From Odobenus rosmarus divergens (Eukaryota; Chordata; Mammalia; Carnivora; Odobenidae), in assembly GCF_000321225.1 (NCBI RefSeq), contig NW_004450323.1:2014553-2078552 (forward strand): a stretch of 64,000 nucleotides of DNA, in the 5' to 3' direction. The notes under the pieces were generated by a model. The model was not told the DNA's origin, made no database searches, and was given only the letters and a program-made list of their open reading frames with translations. Made by a program: the position numbers and the translations under genes. Below, piece after piece: positions 10,430 through 20,420 of this stretch; positions within the stretch are counted from its first letter, which is position 1, and each line of letters starts with the position of its first letter.

Positions 10430-10690
10430 ACAAACACTCGGTAACATAGAGGGAAAGAAAACTGCAGTTCCGTAATATAATCCCGTTTATGTCAAATTGC
10501 ACGTGTCTATATGCAAGAAGTGTGAGGTGTGTGAAAGCTGGCCATTGAAGGCAGGTAGGGGTTATGTCTGGGTGGCTGGCGATCCTGACTTCCCCTCCCC
10601 CCCATACCTTTCTGGAGTGTTTAAATTTAAAAAAATAACAATAAACAGGTATTATTTATATAACCATGAAAAAAAAAATCCAACAGAGCT
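10430..10690 (+). repeat. Old L1 (L1M) 3' UTR fragment, sense, inside the inverted-repeat loop
   Basis: 'gaaaactgcagttccgtaatataatcccgtttatgtc', then the 'gggttatgtctgggtggctgg' stretch, then an AT-rich 'ttaaaaaaataacaataaac' tail, is the order seen in the 3' UTRs of L1M elements. Diverged and moderately certain. Confidence 0.5.
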
Positions 10691-10980
10691 CTTTTCATCA
10701 TGGAAGAATAAAAGAAAACTTTATTTATGGGATTATACTGAAGATTTTGTGGTTTGTTCTGTTAATATCTTTCATGGTCTCAGGCCCTCAAGTGACCAGA
10801 CTCAAAAGCGGGATGCAACTGATTGAATGGGGATGGTGATGATTTCTTCTTCAGTTGGTCAAACAGCTAAATCGAACCTGAGGCTGCTCAGCTCCAGCGG
10901 GATCCATTATCCGCCCCGCTTCTGGTTTGGGAAAGATGCAGCTGCCCTGCCTTCCCTGTCTGGGCTGCAGGGTCACTAAG

Positions 10981-11069
10981 AGCCCATTGACACCACTGAA
11001 GTTCATTACTGCAGAGAGGTGTGAGCTAGGTATGCAAGGGCAATGGACGGGAGGTCTAGGGCCGAACTG
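10981..11069 (-). repeat. Right arm of the 90-bp inverted repeat
   Basis: Partner of 10258-10347 in opposite orientation. The loop between the arms is about 633 bp. It is followed directly by 'ta' at 11070-11071, while the left arm is preceded by 'ga'. Confidence 0.85.
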
Positions 11070-11149
11070 TACCAGGTGCCACCGCCTAGTAATTGTGGGA
11101 CTCAGAGCAACACGTGCCCCCCCCAAGGTCAAAGTCTTCGAGAAGCAGA

Positions 11150-11180
11150 GAGAGGAGGAGGAGGAGGAGGAGGGGGGAGG
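11150..11180 (+). repeat. (GGA)n trinucleotide repeat
   Basis: Consecutive GAG/GGA units ending in a G-rich stretch. The resulting poly-Glu or poly-Gly frames are composition artefacts. Confidence 0.85.
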
Positions 11181-11181
11181 G

Positions 11182-11899
11182 CAGGGCCTACTGGCGTTCT
11201 GACCACCGGATCCCTGCAGAATCACCTCACATGAATAATTAAGTCCCCAACAAGCTGAGGAAACAGTTCTTGGCAAGCGGGGATCCCGTGAAAATGCAAA
11301 GACCCGAGCTGAAGTAGGCACTCCGTGTTGTTTTAATGCGTGTTTAACTGCGTGTTGTTTTCACACGTTTAATGCGTTAAGTGTGTGTGTAAACATCTTT
11401 GAAAGCCCAAAGTCTCAGGGTCTCCCCGGAGGCCACTGTAAGGACTGCACAGGTTTCCTGCATTCCTGAGCCTTTGGGGCCCCGTTCCTGGGGACTCTGC
11501 ACAGAGAAAGGAGGCCAGAGCCTGAAGAAGTTGAGGGCCGCCAGGGTCCCTCGGCCAGATACCTGTGGGTGACTTACAGGTGTCCCCAGAGCAGCAGATC
11601 CACACTGCGGGTTACCAAGGCAACACCCGCTCCTCCTGGGACAAGAGAGGAAGCGAGTGCTGACAGGGTAGGATTTCATGAGCTGCCTTTCCAGAGGGAT
11701 CCGGGCTAAAAATACCCTCACAATTGGCACTTGCTTGGCTCCGGGAGCCTCCGCCTGGTGTCTCGCTCCCCGGTGGTGTTCTGATCCCCCAGAGCAGGGT
11801 GCAGGGCTACCTGGGGCGGGGAGGGCACCTTCCGGGCCTGGCTGCGGAGGCCTGGGACAGGGCTGGCGCGAGGACCAGGGTAGCTGTTTTCCTGGCAGA
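11182..11899. other. Unassigned GC-rich stretch upstream of second CpG block
   Basis: No named repeat is seen. GC content rises toward 11.9 kb. The (TG)-like patch at 11330-11395 is short. Overlapping frames on both strands carry no recognised domain. Confidence 0.4.
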
Positions 11900-11936
11900 C
11901 ACAGGTCCCTGTCTTACTGACGGCACCAGAAGTCAA

Positions 11937-11966
11937 TAGGTCGGCCACTCCCCGGCAGCCGACCTA
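11937..11966. other. Perfect 9-bp stem hairpin in the CpG block
   Basis: 'taggtcggc' (11937-11945) and its exact complement 'gccgaccta' (11958-11966) are separated by a 12-base loop. The stem is GC-rich and would be stable in RNA or extruded DNA. Alternatively it could be a palindromic protein-binding site. No family is recognised. Confidence 0.7.
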
Positions 11967-12027
11967 GAATAATAAAACCACTGGCAGCCCCGGAGGGCGC
12001 CGGAGACAGGTACACACTGCTCTTGAA

Positions 12028-12053
12028 CCCGCCCGCCCGCCCGCCGCGAGCGG
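12028..12053 (+). repeat. (CCCG)n / (CGG)n low-complexity repeat
   Basis: Four CCCG units followed by CGG units, the most CpG-dense point of the block. Confidence 0.85.
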
Positions 12054-12464
12054 CGGCGGAGGGCTGAGCAGGCCCCTCCCAGGTCCCCGCAGCCTGGGAT
12101 TCGCCTACCAGGTCCCGGCTCCTTGGGTGCCACGCGGCGGGGACACACGCTGAAGCGGAGAACTGAGCTCCAGCCCCTGCGACTCCCAGGCTTCCAGCCT
12201 GTGCTGCTGAAGGCAGCCCTCATTCCGGGTCTACGTGGGGGGAAAGACCCGGAGAGTGGACGTCTGCGCGGGACTCCGGGGGGGTTCCGGGATTCGGACA
12301 TCCGGGCACCTCCGGGGATCGAGGCCCTCCGAGGCTGGCCATTGAGTACCGCTCTACACCCTGCAGGGGGTGAGACTTGAGGCCGTGACCAAAGTCTCAC
12401 ACCCCTGGTGATGGGCCGCCCGGGCAGAGAGCCCACCTGGCTCACAGAATCCACCCTAGCAGCC

Positions 12465-12590
12465 TCTACACTGATGCTCCTTCAACTTTATGTGGCACAG
12501 AATCACCAGTGCAGGTTCTGACTCCACAGGTCTTCGCGGGGCCTGAGACTCTATTTCCGATAGGCTCCCGGGTGGTGGCCATTTTGCTTT
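12465..12590 (+). repeat. MER5-like hAT (Charlie) fragment
   Basis: 'tggcacagaatcaccagtgcagg' then 'ggggcctgagactctatttcc' follows MER5A order (CAGAATCACCTGGAGGG, then GGGGCCTGAGAATTTGCATTTC). Diverged. Confidence 0.45.
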
Positions 12591-12626
12591 TTCTGTGGAG
12601 TAGCAACTATGAGGAGGGCTTCAGGG

Positions 12627-13030
12627 CGATGGTTCTCAAACAGGGGAGCAGATAAGAATCCCTGGGAGGCATTTTATTATCTATTTATTTAATTATTAGA
12701 GAGAGAGCGAGCTAGGGAGCAAGTGCTCCAGCAAGCGGGGGAGGGGCAGAGGGAGAGGGAGAGAGAGAATCTTAAGCAGGTTCCACGCCCAGCGAGGAGC
12801 CTGCCATGCAACTTCATCTTAAGATCCTGAGATCATGACCTGAGCCGGTTGCTTGGTGGCTTAACTGACTGCGCCCCCCAGGCATCCCCCCTCGGGAAGC
12901 ATTTTAAAACTGCAGATCATGGGCCCTGTCTGTGACTTCCTGAATCAGTTATCCCATGACAATATGTCAGAAACGCTAACGGGTGGTTTGATGCAGGACT
13001 CGGATTTGCAACCACTCTCCTGGAGCCTTC
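12627..13030 (+). repeat. MER5-like hAT element split by a Can-SINE
   Basis: The left part 'gcgatggttctcaaacaggggagc' and 'aagaatccctgggaggcatttt' is the MER5 start. It resumes after the SINE at 12894 with 'ttttaaaactgcagatcatgggccc' and continues to about 13030. Confidence 0.6.
12677..12893 (-). mobile_element. Can-SINE, antisense, older copy
   Basis: Reverse SINE with 'tatttatttaattattagagagagag', '...gatcatgacctgagcc', and a degraded head '...aactgactgcgccccccaggc'. The TSD gggaggcatttta (12664-12676) against gggaagcatttta (12894-12906) has one mismatch. It is inserted into the MER5 element. Confidence 0.9.
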
Positions 13031-13130
13031 AGTGGATGGCGAGAGGTGGGAGAAATGCCTCCTCCAACCAGTGTGGTCCAAACATTTCTCTATTTTTAGT
13101 AAGATTTGTGCTTTGCAAACCGGGCCTACC

Positions 13131-13185
13131 ATCCTTCATTCTTCAACAAATATTTATTAAGTCTCTTCTGTGTTCCATAAGGGTC
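13131..13185 (-). repeat. L2 LINE 3' tip, antisense
   Basis: 'tccttcattcttcaacaaatatttattaag' then 'ctgtgttcc' is the antisense L2 terminus. Confidence 0.6.
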
Positions 13186-13189
13186 TCTT

Positions 13190-14156
13190 CTTTCTTTTCT
13201 AGCTGGACGGATAGGCGGCAGATGACAGACTCTGCTTCATGCCTCCAAGGCTGCAAAACTGAATTAGAGAAATCTCCAGTGGCTTAGGGTTCACTAGGTT
13301 GGCTTCCTTACATGGTTACAGAGCTACTAATGTGTTCTTAATGAGCTGCCATTTACTTATGCAAACAGTAGGGCACAGATGCCAGGGGGATTAGGGCTTG
13401 GCAGAGAGGCGTGCCTCTGCATATTGCGCATGTTTTAACACAGGAGCTGCTGTCCTTTCGGACCTACCCTTGCTTTTTGCCTTTAATTGCTGCTGTGTGG
13501 GCAGTGTTTATGCATGCCTACGTTATATGTGTGTGTGTGTTAGGGGGTCTCAGCAAGCCAGCCCGGGATGAGGGTGTCTCCACCAGCCAGAGGTCCTGGT
13601 GGGAATCACAGACCTCCCCCTGCCCACACCGGCCTCGAGCCTGGCCGAAGACCACTGGTGAAGACCCGGGAGGTGGGGAGGCCAGGGGCTGTTGAACTAC
13701 ATGGCGTAATGGGCTTACTGGATCCGAGCAGTGCTGTGAATTTCACTGCTGCCCTTCATGAAAAACTTTTAGCAAAGGTTTCCTTGCATCTTGTCAAAGG
13801 ACGAAAAAAACAAAACCCAAAACCATGAAAAAAAGCACTATTTCTCTCCTGCTTTCCCAAGAAACTTCCCCTTCCACATGAGCGAAGACGCTGCTCAGAG
13901 CGCGGTGGTGTGAGATCTCTGAGCGCGTAGCTCTGGCCTGGGTACTGGCATCTTCACTGATGCAAGGGAACAGCTTGCGGGCGCTGTTGACATTTGCTAC
14001 CACAGCAGACACTGTCCAAACAGAACCCAGTAGGCCTCTCTCCTCATTTCCAAGAGCTTTTGGAACGTGTATCAGAGAGCAAAAATCTGTCCAAACAGGC
14101 ACGGCGTTCTTGGGAGAGTCGGCGCCACGCTTCTCATGTGCTTCTAGGCCTGCTCG
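13190..14156. other. Unassigned stretch
   Basis: No repeat family or exon is recognised. It contains a short (GT)n at 13530-13541 and A-rich patches near 13802-13836. Confidence 0.4.
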
Positions 14157-14224
14157 CCCTGGTATCTTATTTATTTATTTTTTTTTTGTAATTGCAACTT
14201 GGTTTATTTCCCTGGTATCTTATT
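14157..14224 (-). mobile_element. 38-bp micro-retroinsertion with 15-bp target duplication
   Basis: 'ccctggtatcttatt' occurs at 14157-14171 and again, unchanged, at 14210-14224. The 38 bases between them (14172-14209), read on the minus strand, are a scrap with an AATAAA signal 15 to 20 bases upstream of an A-run. This is what L1 machinery leaves when it copies only the last bases of a polyadenylated RNA. The parent transcript is not identified. Confidence 0.7.
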
Positions 14225-14735
14225 GGCATTGTTTTGCTGCCACTCTTTTTCTCCAGCAATGACTGCTTTGCTCGCATGTCTTCGGTGCTCACTGCAGACT
14301 CTCCCCATCCGGCCGGCCTGCTCCATCACCTGGTGGGAAACGCCCGTTGCTGAAGAATCTCACAGATGCTGCCAAGGGAGGCTCTTCCTATCCCTTCCTG
14401 AGGTGCGACGCTTGTAGCTTGCCCTTCCTGTCCCCACATCCCATGCCTCTGCTGGCCCGGCCCCAACCCTTTCCCCCTCTGTGGCCGAGACTGCTGTGAG
14501 CTCGTGCAGCTCCTTCCTAGGAACCTAGGCTGGCAGGGACCGTTGGACCCCATGACAGCTGGGACGATGAAGGTGTCTTGGTCTGTGCCTACTCCCTCCA
14601 GCTCAGGAGTCACCTCTTCCATGAGAGCTGTGAGTCCTGAGTGGAGCGAGCTTTCATCTGCTGCCCCAGGGGCAGAAGGCTGGAGTGCAGCGTGGTAGAT
14701 GGCACTGTACGTTTCAGCCTTGGCTGTCGCTTGAG
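14225..14735. other. Unassigned stretch
   Basis: Moderately GC-rich and without a recognised repeat. A 138-aa minus-strand frame (14326-14742) shows no known domain. Confidence 0.4.
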
Positions 14736-14736
14736 T

Positions 14737-14815
14737 AGACATAAATCACCTTGTCTCTTGGGTCTCCATTTCTCATCTGCAAAATGGGGAGATTGGTCTG
14801 GCCTTATCTGGCCCA
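14737..14815 (-). repeat. MIR fragment, antisense
   Basis: 'aaatcaccttgtctcttgg' then 'catttctcatctgcaaaatgggg' is the antisense MIR core. Confidence 0.6.
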
Positions 14816-15096
14816 CGCTGATTCAAAAAAGCAAAAACACAAGAACAAAACAAAAAACCCCCATTTGGCTTAACATTCGAAAATCAGAGGTTTCATGTAA
14901 AAGTATGGATTTTTCCCTTATGCAGAAAAATCGGCATATTTGGCAACATCATTGCCTCTTGGCAGCAATTGAATGCCGCTGAGTAACTGTTGCCCTTTTT
15001 TGTAGGCTGTGCTCTGCAGCTGGGTCCACTCTGGGCTCACCTCTGACAACAGCCCTGTTCATTCCATTACGTTATGTATTTTGTCTTCTAGGCCCA

Positions 15097-15505
15097 TCTA
15101 TTAATTTCTTGGGACTGCCATGACAAATTGCCACAAACTGAGTAGCTTAGAACTACAGAAATTTATTCTTCTATAGTTCTGGAGGCCGGAAGTCTGAAAT
15201 CAATGTGCTGGCAGGGCAGTGCTCTCTCGGGAGGCTCAAGGAAAATCTTCCTTGTCTCTTCCTTGCTTCTGGTGGTTGCTGGCAGTCTTGGTGCTCCTTG
15301 ACTTACAGATGCATTGCTCCAATCTCTGCTTCCATTGTTACGTAGCCTTCTCCCTGTGTCTCCATGAGTGTCTTTATAAGGGCCCTCGTCATTGGATTAG
15401 GGCCCACCTTAATAGAATATGAGCACGTCTGAACTTGATTACATAAAGTCACATTTGGAGGTTGCTAGTGGACATGAATTTTGGGGGACACTGTCCAACC
15501 CAGTG
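15097..15505 (-). mobile_element. MaLR (MLT1-type) solo LTR, antisense
   Basis: Antisense MaLR signature: 'attaatttcttgggactgcc', 'gacaaattgccacaaactg', 'acagaaatttattcttc', 'gttctggaggccggaag', then '...cttataagggccc', 'ggattagggcccacc' and 'aacttgattacataaag'. Only the LTR is present. The plus-strand frames over it are not genes. Confidence 0.8.
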
Positions 15506-15904
15506 TAGCCTTGTGGGCTGGCAACCTTTGGTCCAGCTGGCTTCACGTCCTCTGGCTTGCTGTCCTCCTGACTTCTGTCCTCAGTTTTCTTCCTCTGGGT
15601 GGCATTTTCACTTTCCTTCACCTCTCTGGATGTGAAGAGGAGGCCTCACAGTCTTCCGGTCTTGCTTTGGCTACTGGAAGGGCCACCTTGGGGACAATCA
15701 TTGCTTTTCTGGGTGTTTTGTTTGTGCATGTTACTGCAGGACAACAGAAGCTGCCCTAGGCTGTGGTGGGAGCAGGCTGAGAATGGGAGGCACGTTCTCT
15801 TGCCTGGTCAGAGGCAGCTCCCTGTGGCACTGTCTCCGAATAGCCCCTTCCCTGAGTTGCCCTTTATTCTACTACTTACTACTAAATTGCGCTGAAGTGT
15901 TAAT
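15506..15904. other. Unassigned stretch
   Basis: Pyrimidine-rich patches without a named repeat. Frames of about 92 to 98 aa on the + strand lack any domain signature. Confidence 0.4.
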
Positions 15905-16020
15905 AGACCTGTTTCCTCTCTAGGCTCTGAGCTCCATGGGGTCAAACATTGTTCTTTTACTCCAGAAATTCAGCCAGGAGGATGACAGGCCCTTAGCAGA
16001 TGTTTGCTGAGCAGATGATG
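15905..16020 (+). repeat. L2 LINE 3' fragment, sense
   Basis: Diverged L2 end: 'ctctgagctccatggggtc' then 'aggcccttagcagatgtttgctgagcagatga'. Confidence 0.5.
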
Positions 16021-16479
16021 CTTTAGGGAGCTCACCAACTCCATAATCAGGGTGGGCCCCACCCCCGCCAACTTGCCCCCTCTTTCATGCCACCTTAGGC
16101 CCAAAGCTGCTGTGTTACTATCCTGAGTGCCCTAGTTTCTGACTCTTCCATAGTCTACCCAGCCTTGATAAGTGCATAATTGAGAAAAGATGGGGATCTG
16201 GGCTTTTCCTTGCTAGTCCTTCTCACTGCCAAGTCTGGTGTTGTGTGTGTTTTGGAGTTTCCTTCCCCCAGCCTTCAATCCTGTTAAATAGAAACATTTT
16301 ACTTAATTTCAGGAGGGCATTTTCCCCAGATCTATCTCCAGAGGTGGGATGATGCCCACGGTCTGCCTAATCCTGGCAGATTTCATGTCTTTTGTCAAGG
16401 TCCTTCATCCTAACGAGACTCAGTTTCCCCATCTGCTGTGTTCATGCTGCATTAAGTTTTTTTTTTTTTTCCCCCCAAA
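16021..16479. other. Unassigned stretch
   Basis: No gene is seen. A short MIR-like 'gactcagtttccccatctgc' sits at 16419-16438. A T-run followed by C and A runs at 16458-16484 precedes the L2. Confidence 0.4.
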
Positions 16480-17240
16480 AAACATCTATTGAGTTCTCAT
16501 CATGTACCAGGTGTGGAATAAAGTAGTGAATGAACGAATATGGGCCATCGTCCTGGAGTATTATTTGATTTAAGCTGTGACGGGTGTTGTAGAAGCTAAA
16601 CACGTGGTCCTATGACAGTGTCTGTCAGGAGGGCCTGATCAGCTGGGAGAGCTAAGGAAGGATGGCCTCCTTAGAGCATGGCATTTGAGCTGTGCTTTGA
16701 AGATACCTAGGAGTCTGGTTGGCGGCGGTAGGTGAGGACAAGGAATGACAGGAGCAGGACACATGGAGACCATGAGGTCGGAGAACGTAGCCCCAGCCAG
16801 GAGCAGGGAGAAGGCCAGCGTACCTACACGTTGGAGAGTGAAGGGGTGAGGTGGCACTGGCGAGGCCAGGAGGGCGGACTGGGGCCAGGCCGCACCGGAC
16901 CCTGTGTGACCTTGCGTGCCGTGGGAGCTACGGAAGCACTTTAAGCAGGTGAGCGACGTGTCCAAGTTTGCATTTTGACGTGCTCACTCTGGCTGCTGTG
17001 TGTGGGGTAGACTGGGAGGAGCAAGAGGGGGGATGAGGACAGCAGTCGAGAACCACTGGAGTCTTTTCAAGCAACACTTGATGATCTTTGAGGCCGTGGT
17101 GGAAGGAGTGGGATGGGGCAAAGCAGGTGGCTCTGGATAGTGCTGGGGGTCAGCTGGGCCTGCTGATAGACTGGGTCTGGGAGTGAGGGCAAGGGAGGCA
17201 TCAAGGGTGACTCAGGTTTCTGGTTTATAAAATTGAGGGG
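16480..17240 (-). repeat. L2 LINE 3' region, antisense, ~760 bp
   Basis: Begins 'acatctattgagttctcatcatgtaccagg'. It then shows the antisense L2 3' UTR landmarks 'gcatttgagctgtgctttgaag', 'ggcactttaagcagg'-type text near 16937, 'tgctcactctggctgctgtg' and 'agaaccactggag'. One of the longer L2 copies here. Confidence 0.78.
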
Positions 17241-17726
17241 TGGCATCTGTCATGGTGAAGAACAGTGGATGGGAGCCCGGCTTTGGGGGAGAACATCAGG
17301 AGTTCAGTTTGAGATCTGACTGCACCTATTCACCTGGTCCCTGCGACTGATGCATACGACATTGCTCATGAAAATCCTCAGGCTCTTTAGGGAAACCTCT
17401 GTAGTTAGATTCGGAGACGAGCCCCTGTACTCTCTTTCCCCACTAACTTGAGTCTACTCTGACCCTTGTAAGAGACAGTCACTAAAAACATGCTCATTAG
17501 GGGGGCTAATTGATCTAGCAGGGTAACAGTTGGTGCCACGTGGGCATTAAAAAATATGGTGGCCTTGTGTCCTGAAAGTTAAATGTCCTTCCCAGGATGG
17601 GCCACTCCCTTGATGTTTATACAACCACAAGTGGGTGGGAATCCTTGGGCCTTAGTGCTGGGCTTCAGCTGCTCATATGCTCCATGAACTTGGGAGGTCA
17701 TTTACCTTTTCTGAGCCTCTACTTCT

Positions 17727-17924
17727 TTTTTTTTTTTTTTTTAAGGTTTTATTTATTTATTTATTTGAGAGAGCACACATGAGTGTGGGGGAGGGGCAGA
17801 GGGAGAGGGACAAGCTGACTCCCCACTGAGGAGGGAGCCGGACTCAGGGCTGGATCACAGGACCCTGAGCTCATGACCTGAGCCGAAGGCAGACACTGAA
17901 CCGACTGAGCCACCCAGGCAACCC
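17727..17924 (-). mobile_element. Can-SINE, antisense, with perfect TSD
   Basis: Poly-T, '(ttta)n tttgaga', '...ccctgagctcatgacctgagcc', '...ccgactgagccacccaggcaacc'. The 16-bp TSD ctgagcctctacttct is identical at 17711-17726 and 17925-17940, so the insertion is relatively young. Confidence 0.97.
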
Positions 17925-17940
17925 CTGAGCCTCTACTTCT

Positions 17941-18629
17941 GATAGTGAGGGTCCAGTAAGATGGTATGGCTGAAAGGGCTTTAGAAAATTAGGTGCTATA
18001 TAGAAATCTATGGTGTCTCATTGTCATTGTGGCTGCAGCCCCCCCGCCCCCCCCAAGGCCCCATCTGCCACCCCTTGCAGATCAGGAGGAGGAGGAGATT
18101 TGTGTCAATGACCACAACATCACTTGGTGGCTGTGGCTATCACCACTGTGGTCCTGCAGCCAGGTTTTTATTTCACGTGACACTGTTCTTACGCAAGAAC
18201 TTTGCAAATTCAGTTCCTTGAGACATTGTGCCAAATCCTCCAGCAAAATTGAAATCTTCCACATCTGCTCTGTTCCTCTTAGTCACTAATTTTGGTAATT
18301 TGATTACAGAGACAGCCCTCTCTGCTGGAGCTTTTCTGCTCTGGCCAAGGAAACTGGTTCTGGGTGAGGTGTTATTGCCCCTCTTTCTGAACAAGTTGTT
18401 TTTCCTTCATGTTTTGTTCTTGAGTTTGGGAAATACAGCATTGACAGGAGCTACAGTGGGCAAACTGCCTCCAGTTCTTTTTAGAGCAGGGTATGGAATA
18501 AACAAATAAATACATTCATCTGTACGGAAGTACCTTGGACAGCTGCTTCTGGAAAGGATCAATACCTGCCTATGTTTTCCTCTATAAAAAGGGGACAGGC
18601 GGAGTGTTTTTATAGATGACTTTGCTCAT
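17941..18629. other. Unassigned stretch
   Basis: No named repeat is seen. It contains a C-rich run at 18039-18054 and a GGA patch at 18085-18097. A 93-aa + strand frame (18228-18509) shows no recognisable domain. Confidence 0.4.
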
Positions 18630-18745
18630 TGGCACTGGGAACCCAGCCCACTGTTTGAGCTGTGAAACCGTGGGTAGGTCTTTGGTTTCTCTGGGCCTCT
18701 GTTTCTCCACCTGTAAAATGAAAGCATCTAAGTTGCCCTTTCTGG
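18630..18745 (-). repeat. MIR SINE fragment, antisense
   Basis: 'gagctgtgaaaccgtgggtagg' then 'ctctgggcctctgtttctcc' and 'acctgtaaaatgaaag' follow the antisense MIR. Confidence 0.65.
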
Positions 18746-18759
18746 CTCAGAAGGTCGTT

Positions 18760-18895
18760 CGTTCATTCATCCATCCATCCATCCATCCATCCATCCATCC
18801 ATCCATCCATCCATCCAGCAAATATCTGTTCTAAGTGCTAGGGAAGTAGCTGTGAATATATCAGACACAAACCCCTGGTTTTGAAATACCTAAAT
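18760..18895 (-). repeat. L2 tip, antisense, with (CATC)n expansion
   Basis: The antisense L2 start 'gttcattcat' leads into about 12 CATC units (18766-18817). It resumes as 'agcaaatatctgttctaagtgctagggaagtagc'. The microsatellite has grown from the TTCA repeats of the L2 terminus. Confidence 0.7.
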
Positions 18896-18904
18896 CCTAG
18901 CTCT

Positions 18905-19400
18905 GTAGTTGGATTCAGGAAATAGTGGTTGAACCCCTACTATGTGTCAGGCACTGTACTGGGCACTGGGGAAACGGTGGTAGATCATGTAGAAGCTCCC
19001 TTGTTCTGGGGGGGCTTGTGGTCTGAGAGGGAAGAAGTAAAGGAGGAAAGGGTCCTTACTGTATTATAGGGTGAAGAGCAGAAACATAGGGGTCCTAGAA
19101 TGGGGGACTTGCCCCTGTCTGGGGTCAGGGAAGGTCTCCTGAGAGGAGAAGGCTGAGCTGAGAGGAAGGAGGAGGAAGAGGGGAAGGTGGGATACTTTGG
19201 GCCGGGGAAGAGCTTTGAAGATGCTCTGGGGGAGGTCTGAGATGGCCAGAGCTGGGAAAGGGAGGAGCAGCAGGGTGTGAGGAAGCTGGAAATCTAGGCA
19301 GGGGGCAGTTTGCCAGAGCCTGTTACGCCTTGGAGTCTAGAAGGGGGCAGAGAGACCCAGGACCTCTGAGACCACTCAGAGAGTGATGTGTGCCCAGTGG
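18905..19400 (-). repeat. L2 LINE 3' region, antisense
   Basis: A second L2 in the same orientation: 'aacccctactatgtgtcaggcactgtactgggcactgggg', then '...ggtcagggaaggtctcctgag', and the G/A-rich body down to about 19400. Confidence 0.72.
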
Positions 19401-19984
19401 CAGACCCTAGGCTGGGGGGTGGTACTCCCAAATTTGGGTCCTCTTCAGCCAGCCCAGTCCCCTCTTCATTTATATTCAGATCTCACTATCTCCTGGGCCA
19501 TTGGAATGGCCCTTCTGTTTGGCTTCCCCTGATAAACTGCCTACCCTAATTTCTCTCTTTTCACCATTTTTTCTCCTGAAGAGATGTTTATGGGATTTGA
19601 GGCATCCGAAGCAGTTGGCCGTATGGAGGCCTTTCTTGACTGTTCAGTCTTCTTTTCCGGTCCTTTGCATCTTTTGCCTGCACATTTTCTTTGGAAGCCT
19701 TGCTGAGGGCTTGTCTGGGTGGGACCTAAACTTTGGTGGGAAGGCCATGTGGGAGTTGCGAGGGTGGGGGGTGGCAGGCAGAACGTGAACCATCTAGTAC
19801 CAATACCAAGAAGGACCCACAGGCATTTCCCCCCACTTTTGAATAAAGAGCCAGTGCCAAACTCTACTACTTTGTACTTAAGCAAATTTAACAAAGATCT
19901 CATTTAAAAATAAAACACATGGTTTTCTACATGAATTGCATCCCCTGGGTTTGTGGTACTGGGTGGCAGCACTCCTGCCTTCTG
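19401..19984. other. Unassigned stretch
   Basis: No named repeat or exon is seen. An AATAAAG near 19843 and AATAAAA near 19911 are isolated and not followed by a recognisable 3' end. Confidence 0.4.
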
Positions 19985-20420
19985 AGCTTTAGCCACACTG
20001 GCCACCTTGAAGCTCCTCAAACACTCCACACTCTCTCCCTCCCCAGGGCCTTTGCACATGCTGTGCCTTTCTCTTGGAGCATTTTTCCCTTCACCTCATA
20101 CCCCTTTGCCTACTTTCCCTTACTCCTCCTTCTTAGCTCAGCTTACATATCACTTCTTCAGGGAAATCTTCATTGACCCACACGCGTGAGATTGGGTCCT
20201 CTTATATTCTACCATGGCTCCCTATTCTCTTTGCGCATAGCACTCACTTTCGCTTGTAGTTAACTATTTGTGAAGTAATTTGATGGTTCCCCGCTAGACT
20301 CTAAGCTCTCTGAGAGCCGAAGCTTGTCTATTTGAGTCACTGTTGTTTCTTCAGCACAGAGCACAATGCCCGGCACACAGTGAGTGTCCCATACACATTC
20401 GTTGGGCAGACAAACCAGCT
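19985..20420 (+). repeat. L2 LINE 3' region, sense
   Basis: 'cagggcctttgcacatgctgtg', 'cctactttcccttactcc', 'cttacatatcacttcttcaggg', '...ctagactctaagctctctgag', 'cagagcacaatgcccggcac' is the sense L2 3' UTR order. Confidence 0.8.

Larger units (their letters stand above)
11900..12400. promoter_or_regulatory. Second CpG-rich block (candidate CpG island)
   Basis: I count about 35 to 40 CpGs between 11940 and 12350, including a (CCCG)n core at 12028-12045. It holds an A/T patch 'aataataaaacc' at 11968-11979 and a perfect hairpin just before it. Downstream, 'ggagacaggtacac' near 12001-12014 resembles a splice donor. A 173-aa minus-strand frame (11933-12454) is open, but this is expected at such base composition and no domain is seen. 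Promoter function is inference. Confidence 0.5.

Noticed and set aside
11933..12454. 173-aa minus-strand frame across the second CpG block
   Set aside because: GC-rich DNA lacks stop codons in several frames at once; overlapping frames on the other strand are open too. No known domain.
18766..18817. Regular short repeats that could be mistaken for a CRISPR-like array
   Set aside because: A pure CATC microsatellite with no spacers, in a mammalian genome.
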